Assembly (NCBI RefSeq): GCF_032118995.1
Contig: NC_092657.1
Location: forward strand, 8,743,391 to 8,807,390
Reading direction: 5' to 3'
DNA: 64,000 nt
From: Asterias amurensis
Lineage: Eukaryota; Echinodermata; Asteroidea; Forcipulatida; Asteriidae
This document shows positions 57,157 through 64,000 of the stretch, piece by piece. Every line of letters starts with the position of its first letter. Within the stretch, counting starts at the first letter, position 1. The notes below the pieces were generated by a model. That model did not search any database, was not told where the DNA came from, and saw nothing but the letters and a program-made list of their open reading frames with translations. Both the position numbers and the translations under genes were made by a program.

Positions 57157-58670
57157 TTACAAGTGAGAATTCTCTGGGTCGCTTGTTAACTTGCTTAAGA
57201 GCAAATAACATTTCCTCATAAATGTCCGCGTTTTCAATAATTTGGCTTTCGAGCCCGATGACACTATTGGGTGGAATGGCTCGGGTGGGTGAGTGCAGGG
57301 AAGGTGGGAAGAGGAGATTAAAAAACCAAATGTATGACCATCCCAGAATGCCTTGAGGTCTACCATGGCGTTGTCGAACAAGGTCGCTTCTTTGATCCTC
57401 TTCTCATGCGCTGTTTGAGTGTTTCGCGAAGTTGGGGGCAGGTTTTCTTCATCAAGGGTGCTCTTCAGTTTGACAGATGTAAGCATCTTGCTTAGCGGGG
57501 ACCATCCATGCTCGATCGGGTTTAGCACAGAGTTTTTCGACGCATACTTGGTCATACAGATTAAGTCCAGGTTCAACTTCCGAAGTAACCGAGAGAGGAG
57601 GAGAAGCACTGTCCAGGATGCATCACTCAAGTCTGGACCGCCATCCACAATCAGAACGATGCCCGTTTGACCGAGTGCGATACAATCACTTTCAAAGATT
57701 GGCAGCAAATCATTGATGTGTTCCTGGATTGTCACTTTATGGAATTTTGGGGCACGGTTGACTACTTGTTATGGTCCAGTCCTTGGGGTGTATAGGTGGT
57801 TTCAGCCAAGCTCGTCTTTGACTTCTGAAGTTGACCCACATTTGAGTGTCATGTAACCGCAAGGTGTTATGAGATATCCGTCTCCTACAGGAAAGTCGTG
57901 GTCTGGATAGTAAGGGGCGCCTTGTATCATGTGAAACCGCGAGATTTGGTGGTACAAGTATTGTGCTTATTTTTAAACATTCTTTCTTTCGTAAAAGTTA
58001 ATACTTGTACACAGAATGAATTCGTTTTATAAATACAAGTTCTGGACGCTTGCAAACCAAGCTTCAACGGTCGAGTTATGCTTCAGCCAGTTTTTCCAAG
58101 GAGGATAAATGGTACATTTTTGGAGAACGATGTTGGAAAAGTCTGGGTCGGCCAGTATCCAACGACTTCTTCCTACAACATTTAAAGCATTTAAATGCAA
58201 GTTCTTTATGTGGGATTTTGTTGACCAACGAGGTTGCTGTCCAATTCCAAGATTCGGCCAAACATTCACCTTATTCGGGTAAATTTCTTTTCTGTACGGA
58301 GGATTGAGTTGCGAACCGTGTAATTTTCATCAAGTAGACACCAATATGTATCTTTATTCAAGGCTTGGTCAGTGGATGACTTAACTAAAGCAGTCAACAA
58401 TGGCTTTACTAGAAATCTGAGGATCCATATTCAACTTGATCTCAGAATTCCTCAGGCATTGTGAAGGTTATCTTCTCCAAAGTGATCTACGTCTTCAAGA
58501 GCCGCAACAAAGTAAACAGGAATTCCCTTGTTGAAGACACGCTCCATCACTAGCTCATTCTCATTGGAAGTCTTCCTGGCTTGGGATCCATCACCAAGAA
58601 CAATAATAATGACCACGAAACACGGCATTTCTACGTCTACACATTCAAAGGCGCCGGTCCATGTCAAAAG
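57157..58670 (-). pseudogene. DDE-transposase-like relic
   Basis: The longest minus-strand frame (57735-57157) reads GIVLIVDGGPDLSDASWTVL, then SVLNPIEHGWSPLSKMLTSV and TLFDNAMVDLKAFWDGHTFG. A D within DGGPD and an E within NPIEHxWSPL are typical second and third acidic residues of DDE transposase-like domains. Pieces upstream on the same strand (58667-58452, PVYFVAALEDVDHFGEDNL; 57960-57790, ITPCGYMTLKCG) look like earlier parts, separated by stops. The family is unassigned. Confidence 0.5.
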
Positions 58671-58756
58671 AAGAAATCTCAGTTGTGTTCAAAGGCCAGT
58701 CTGAAAAAGATGTGTTTTAAGGGAGTTTTGGAAATGAGAAATGTCATGTGTATCTC

Positions 58757-59190
58757 TTAGACTTTAAGCCAGAGAGAGTTATGCATATCGGTGTTAGAGA
58801 CTTGTTTCGCTAGAGTCATGAATTGATCAAATGACACTCCAAGATTGAGGGCATCAGAGCTGTGTTTGACAATAGCATCGTTAGCCTGCACGTCTTGGAT
58901 GCGTTTGTTATTGAGCTTTGGAGACGATATGACAAGAAATTTGGTTATGTCAGGATTGAACTTTAGGAAGTTGGCCGACATCCAGTTCTGGATATCGGTC
59001 AGGCAGCTATCACCTGTGGTAGTGGGGCTAAATGATGTTTAACATTGGGATTCGTCAGCATGGAAGTGATATTGTAAGCTATGTCGACCCGCTATGGGAC
59101 CCGGGGGTGAAGTGTAAAGTGTGAACAGAATTGGATCGATGACACAGCTCTGTGGTTCTCGAAAGGAATCTTAGCTGGAATTGAAGACTC
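58757..59190 (-). pseudogene. L2-like reverse transcriptase fragment
   Basis: The minus strand encodes WMSANFLKFNPDITKFLVIS and DALNLGVSFDQFM in one frame. Upstream, in broken frames, is a segment resembling PQ(G)S-x-LGPILFTLYTSPxG and the YADD region. These are L2/CR1 RT motifs. Both ends are truncated. Confidence 0.7.
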
Positions 59191-59829
59191 CCCTAGTATG
59201 CTAACAACCTGGAGGAGGCGATCAGTAAGGTAAGACTTATTCCATCTAAGAGCAGTGCCTTGGATACAAAAATGGTTACTTTATCTACAGAGAAGAACCA
59301 AGATGGCCGCCAAGATGGCCGCCATAAAGAGTCGATATTTAAAAATGTCATATTTTTGCAAAATGACAATAAATATACAAATTAATATGTTAGTCATATG
59401 TTGTATTCCTCAACAGTTCCATTCCTGGTAAAAATGATATTGTACTTCAAATTCAATATAGCAGGCCACTTTCTTTTTTTCCCTGGAGGGGGAAATTTAT
59501 TCAAGTTTCTTCAATGTACAAAGCTACACAAACTACTGGTAAAACTAACTACTCATACAACGATACTAAGAGAGAAATGGCAAATTGCAAAAACAGGAAG
59601 TTTGATGACAAAATTTGCCGAAATAAGCAAAGATTGCGATACAGACATTAGTAACCTAATGTTGCTTTAAGCCTCTAGTACTTTGTTTTGCTGCCTTTGA
59701 TCAAGTCCAGACAGCCGAGTATTGTCAGTCACATTGGCTACCAAAACGGTCATCAAAGAGGCCGCCAATATGGCTTCGAAATTGTGGAAAAGGTCAAAAG
59801 ATGACCATTAATTACTTCATCAGCTTCAG
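59191..59829. other. No gene recognised
   Basis: Contains AAGATGGCCGCCAAGATGGC near 59301 and a related AGGCCGCCAATATGGC near 59760. No supported exon. Confidence 0.45.
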
Positions 59830-61680
59830 GTAACCCTTCATCTTTGCTGCATCAGCTGGGATGTTTTTGCACTTTCCTGTGGGCTGCTCTTCAAATTGTG
59901 TGGCAATACTGTGGTAGTAGCAAGACATGTGAGGGCCTTTCTCCTGTGGTCAATCCACCCAGTTTCCTGTGATTCTGAAGGCTTGAGCATATGCTCCTTC
60001 AAAATACCGGCTACAGTTTTCAGCTGCTTCCATTATTTCGGAGATCTCCGATACAGGTAGTACAACCTCATCATCATCTGCTCATCAATTTGTTCGAAGT
60101 ACGTTTCCTTGAATGCATCCTTTACGGATAGTTCAAGTCTGTGAGCTACAAATGCATCATCACAAGCCATGGAACTCCGGCAGACTGCCATTGAGTTAAA
60201 ACGCCATTAACTCTCCCACAATTCACCGCTGACGATCTTTGCACAACTTTGTGATAGCCTCATGTACCCCATTAGCATCGTTTCGACTAGGCTCAGCGAT
60301 TCCAAGGAGTTTTATCTTGGGGACACCATCCTCTATCAACTTCTTTCTCGGGTTGCGATTTATCTGAACTACCATCAAACAGAAGTGAGCAGTAGAATGT
60401 GTCAGCGTCATCTTTCAAGACTTTCTGTAACATGCCCAATAAATGCCCGACATGCTTTTTGAGTTGATATATGTAGAGCCAAGGTCAACACCATGTTTCT
60501 TCTCAACAGCTGCAAGAGTCTGGTACAGTGTTAATGGCTGCTCACAAGATGCCACTGTGTAGGCAGTGTCAAAAACAATTACACATTTTTGCTTCTATTA
60601 TTGGTTTCATCGCCTGTATGTGTTGAACAATGACTGGATTCTTGTTGAGATTCATCTCGGATGTCACATTTGTCAAGTGGGCTTTGGATGTGCTATGTGA
60701 CACGACTGTATCTTTCTTCATGTTGTTTGTGCCATGAGTCACATAGTTGTTTCTGCCCTGAGTGAATGCTTTTGATGTTTTGGGAGTTGTCTGGTTTAGG
60801 TCGACAGAAGCTGCACCACATTTTGGTGACGTATCCATCGTTTCTTTTGTACTCTAACCAGTCAAACCCCCACCCATCAACTGTCGCACACTTTGTCTTG
60901 CAGTGTACCAGCTGTGATGACTTTTTAGTATGAGAATCTTGCACGTGATCTGTAGATTTTGAAGGTTTGGTTGAAGCAGGGTTCGTGTTAAAACACACAA
61001 ATAAAATAAATTATATAAATACATGATTATAGTTTAAATACAGCAAAAAAGGGTACGCGGTATTCCTGTTTTTTGAAGAAGAAAAAAAGACAAAAAGATT
61101 AAGGATAACGCTTTCTCTAATTTTTTAAAAACAATGTTCTTGTTTACTTTAAAATAAGTTATGTTTTACTAGTGCTTTTCATTTAGATGCTATAATAATG
61201 TAGCTCGAGAAAATTCCCAGTTAACAAAAAAATGACCAGGGGGACCCCTACGGGTGGTAAACCCAATTAAACAGTTCATATGAATAAGGATATTGATAAT
61301 AAAATTTCAATAAGGATATTGAGAAATCATATCTTATTCAGGAGCAAACTGTACCAATTAGTTTTAAAACAATATTTGTAGTATTTAAAAATAAAAAATA
61401 TTTACCCCCCCCCCCTAAAAAAAAAAGAAATTAAGAAACCAGCAACAAAATTGACCAGTTTACAGTAAGAAGGATGATAAGTCATACTTTATTCATCATA
61501 AGCAAACTTGACCTGATTGGCATTACATTGAATTGGTTTACTTTTATTTTAGGCCTATTAAGAAAATAAAAAATAAATCTTTACTTACCCCAAAAAGAAG
61601 TCAAGTTTCTTGCATTTTGCAGCAGAGCGTTCGTACATCCCTTTCAGAACGCTTCAGACGATCTTTTTGCGGCATTATTA
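59830..61680 (-). pseudogene. hAT-like transposase relic (ZMYM6/KIAA1586 type)
   Basis: Read on the minus strand. Near 61675-61607 is a short basic start (MPQKDRLKRSERDV) with a following GTAAGT. From 60998 come a TTF/BED-type zinc-finger segment (WLEYKRNDGYVTKMWCSFC) and GTNNMKKDTVVSHSTSKAH. From 60411 come LLGIAEPSRNDANGVHEAIT and, further, CDDAFVAHRLELSVKDAFKE. These segments are in family order but in different frames with stops. hAT transposases cut and paste DNA with 8-bp target duplications; this one is dead. Confidence 0.6.
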
Positions 61681-62716
61681 TACTATAAAGTTATATGTTT
61701 GACCTGAAAGGTTTTTGTAAGCAATAGTAACTAAAAAGGTTGTTGAGATCACGCGGTGCAACAATGCCAGCAGAGGGCGGTCGAAAAACAACAGCGCCCG
61801 CTGTCGTTCAATGATTCATGTAATTGATGGGTCACCTGTGAAAATGGGAAGTCAGATGTTCGGGCTAATCGCTCGACATGTGCACAGGTTCGCAACAGAT
61901 GTCACGATTGGAAAAACAAGTTGCGCTACTCGTTGTTTGTACGATGATGTATCTTGACCTCATTGCATTGGATTATATTTTTTTTACACTTCACAAGCGA
62001 AGTTTCGTTGGACGAATACTAAACACGTAAACATTTGGGGTGTTTTATGAAAATAAAGGCTCGACGGCCCTTTTTTAAGACGAAAAAAAAGGGCACGACG
62101 GCCAAAAGGAAAAAAGGGCACGGCAATTCTGGCCGTGAAAAGCGGAAATTTGTGAAGGGCATCACGGCCAGTTGGAGGGGCATAGACGGCCATGGCCGCC
62201 GTGTACTTTCAAGCCCGGTTATACCTGTAGTGCATGTACATTTCATTTTCTGAGGTGGGATTCAAGGATTTTCGATCAGGAAGAAGATGAAATCTGATCG
62301 GAATCAAGGACAAACACTCATGACTTGGCAACGTACTCTGGGCAGCAAGCCTTCTAAAAAAAAAAATGAATTACTTCTTGCAGCAGATACACCGAGAAGA
62401 ACCATATGCACTTGGAAGAATAGCAGGAAGGACATCCCCGAAAATTTCGCCCGTCCCAGGAACACTAAAAGATATGTGGTCACACACTAACAATAACATG
62501 ATATGAAGTACATTTTTAACAGTATTATCATCCCTATTAAATTATTTTGTCCCAGGTTGTTCCGGTTCCCCTTGATTGACTTTATAGTTAAACATACAAA
62601 TTAAACCCATACATGCCCAATTGAAATGCAGCACACCCATCAACCTTTTATTCTGAAAAGTTATTTTTACATCATTAAACGCAGTGGACACTACTTGGCA
62701 ATGAGATGCAGGACCA
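61681..62716. other. No gene recognised
   Basis: A basic frame at 62035-62253 and another at 62287-62490 have no recognisable domain. A fragment CAGTGGACACTA near 62683 may be a relic of the TTAA-type MITE. Confidence 0.4.
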
Positions 62717-62890
62717 GCCCCCGATTTCACGAAACTGATCGCAAGTAGCGACGCATCGTAGGGTTTGCAATGCGTCGCAGACCTATACATGTAAGACACG
62801 TCGCAGCTGCGACGTGTTCGCAACTTACGACGTGTAACCGGTCGAAACTTGCACTTGCGACGCGTCGCAGCGCTTCATGAAATCGGGGGC
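62717..62890. mobile_element. 174-bp palindromic MITE
   Basis: Ends GCCCCCGATTTCACGAA and TTCATGAAATCGGGGGC are inverted. The interior is dense in GCGACGC/GCGTCGC, including CGTCGCAGCTGCGACG, so it could fold into a near-continuous hairpin. Confidence 0.85.
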
Positions 62891-64000
62891 AGGGTGGGAA
62901 CAAATATGTCTCTCCATCTTAAAATCAACAGGTTAAAGGTAGCGGTTGCCATAGCAATACTTGACTGTCGCTAGTGTAGTGTTCTTTGCAAAGGGGGGGG
63001 GGGCGGGTGGAGCACTGCAAACACTATCCACTGCACAGAAGGACAAAGAAGACAATGGTCGTGAAATCAACTTGCTCCATTGTTGAACAGTAGTTGTATT
63101 GTCAAGGCAACAGTAGCTATATAGTTGTGTACAGGGGTTGAGTAAGCAAGCTGTAATGGATCCCACACACGCGATAACACATGCACAGCGCGCACAGCCG
63201 AGTAAAACCGGTTTATTGTCGGTCTCGCGATGGACATCTTGACGCGCGATCACTTTTTAGGGGATTTATACACTCGGCCCTCACACTGGCGTCGTCATTG
63301 TAGAGTTCAAGTATTTGAACTCTGACAGCATCGCTGACCTCGTTTGTTTCAGCGGACAAATAGAATTGCCCGATCGGCAAAAAGTGATGAATACGCAAAT
63401 TCAACATCCTAGCGATATGAAACGAAATGGAGGACCGTATTTTTTTTGAGCGGTTGCTTTCTGAAGTACAGAATTTTCCGTGTATTTTCGCAATCGGAAA
63501 GGCTGATTACAAAGACGTCGGCAAAAAAGATAACTGGGTCTATTCTGTACTTTGGCATGAGTGTTCATCCGACGTTGCAAACGAAGCACACCGTATATAA
63601 ATTATTAAAAAAAGGATTGCTCTTGATGTTGTCCACTAAGGCCACATCCAAACCAAAATAAAATAGCCCTAGCCGGAAGGCCTGGCTAGCAAGTAGTAAA
63701 AGGTACCTACTTATAATAATCAAAATTAATGTTGACGTTTTTATTCATTCCCGAGAGCTGTAGTCCGGCAGCCAAATGCCACTTTTTACCTGCACCTTGC
63801 AGCAGAGGGTATATAACAGGTTTTCATTGATCCATGTTCAGTAGACCTTGTACAAACAGAATCTGCATGATGACACCCTGTAAAGTTTGGGCAATTCCAG
63901 ATGAAGGCGAAATTTTCCTCAAACTTTTTGCCCCAGAAAAATAATGTTTATCGGCTTAACTTTTACAATTTTTTGGTGGCGCTGGTTGCTTTTATGTAAA
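62891..64000. other. No gene recognised
   Basis: A G-run lies near 62991-63005. No exon, RNA gene or mobile element could be supported. Confidence 0.45.

Noticed and set aside
62035..62490. Two basic ORFs of 72 and 67 codons
   Set aside because: No motif, splice context or repeat family supports them; left as unrecognised sequence.

Overview
This is eukaryotic, AT-rich, intron- and repeat-dense DNA from an animal. The mix of small palindromic elements, CR1/L2-type LINEs and a TTAA-flanked element beginning AGGCAGTGGACACTATTG fits an echinoderm, most likely a sea star. That assignment is inference from repeat families remembered, not searched. There are no operons, rRNA, tRNA or CRISPR features.

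Left third (1-31 kb). A 143-bp satellite with a four-monomer higher-order period fills 1-2411. The main host gene then runs on the + strand from 9117 to about 30835, with its 5' end missing. Exons e1-e2 encode the end of an RRM-like fold and KH-like repeats of the PARP14/PARP10 type. Exons e3-e6 encode one macrodomain. Exons e7-e10 encode the catalytic half of a tyrosine recombinase (R, K, NxxR, GH, Y). Splice phases match at every junction, so the gene reads as a PARP14-like/macrodomain/tyrosine-recombinase fusion. A TAA directly follows the putative catalytic tyrosine. Ten short tail exons, almost all phase 0, continue after it and include a duplicated 63-bp exon and a duplicated exon carrying a 27-bp minisatellite. 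The introns hold LINE pieces, an antisense L2-like LINE (17.9-20.75 kb) and a CR1-like LINE (about 24.6-28.2 kb). The CR1-like LINE codes for a 2A-like peptide, a PHD finger, an endonuclease and a reverse transcriptase. A 5.8-kb block of this gene (exons, introns and the whole LINE) occurs again upstream at 2739-8554, with a right edge at the LINE's GAA tail.

Middle (31-40 kb). This part has no convincing gene. It holds several non-autonomous DNA elements, including a 1051-bp element with CCCAGCAGGCAC ends and a 381-bp element with TTAA flanks. It also holds tandem duplications and a 2-kb array of 260-376 bp repeats.

Right third (40-64 kb). Two paralogous two-OB-fold genes (RPA-like) lie on the minus strand at 40.57-41.62 kb and 49.29-50.27 kb; the second is damaged. 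Between them, on the + strand, is a broken Helitron-like fragment. It has a 23-unit 27-bp minisatellite exon, a PHD-like zinc finger, a cysteine-protease-like domain and the first residues of an OTU domain. A 656-bp hAT-type element with a perfect 8-bp target duplication sits 156 bp upstream of the first OB gene. Further right is a 1184-bp foldback element with minisatellite arms and a perfect 9-bp target duplication. After it come degenerate repeats, then a DDE-transposase relic, an L2 relic and a hAT-transposase relic, all on the minus strand. The last 2.3 kb holds one small palindromic element and otherwise nothing recognisable.
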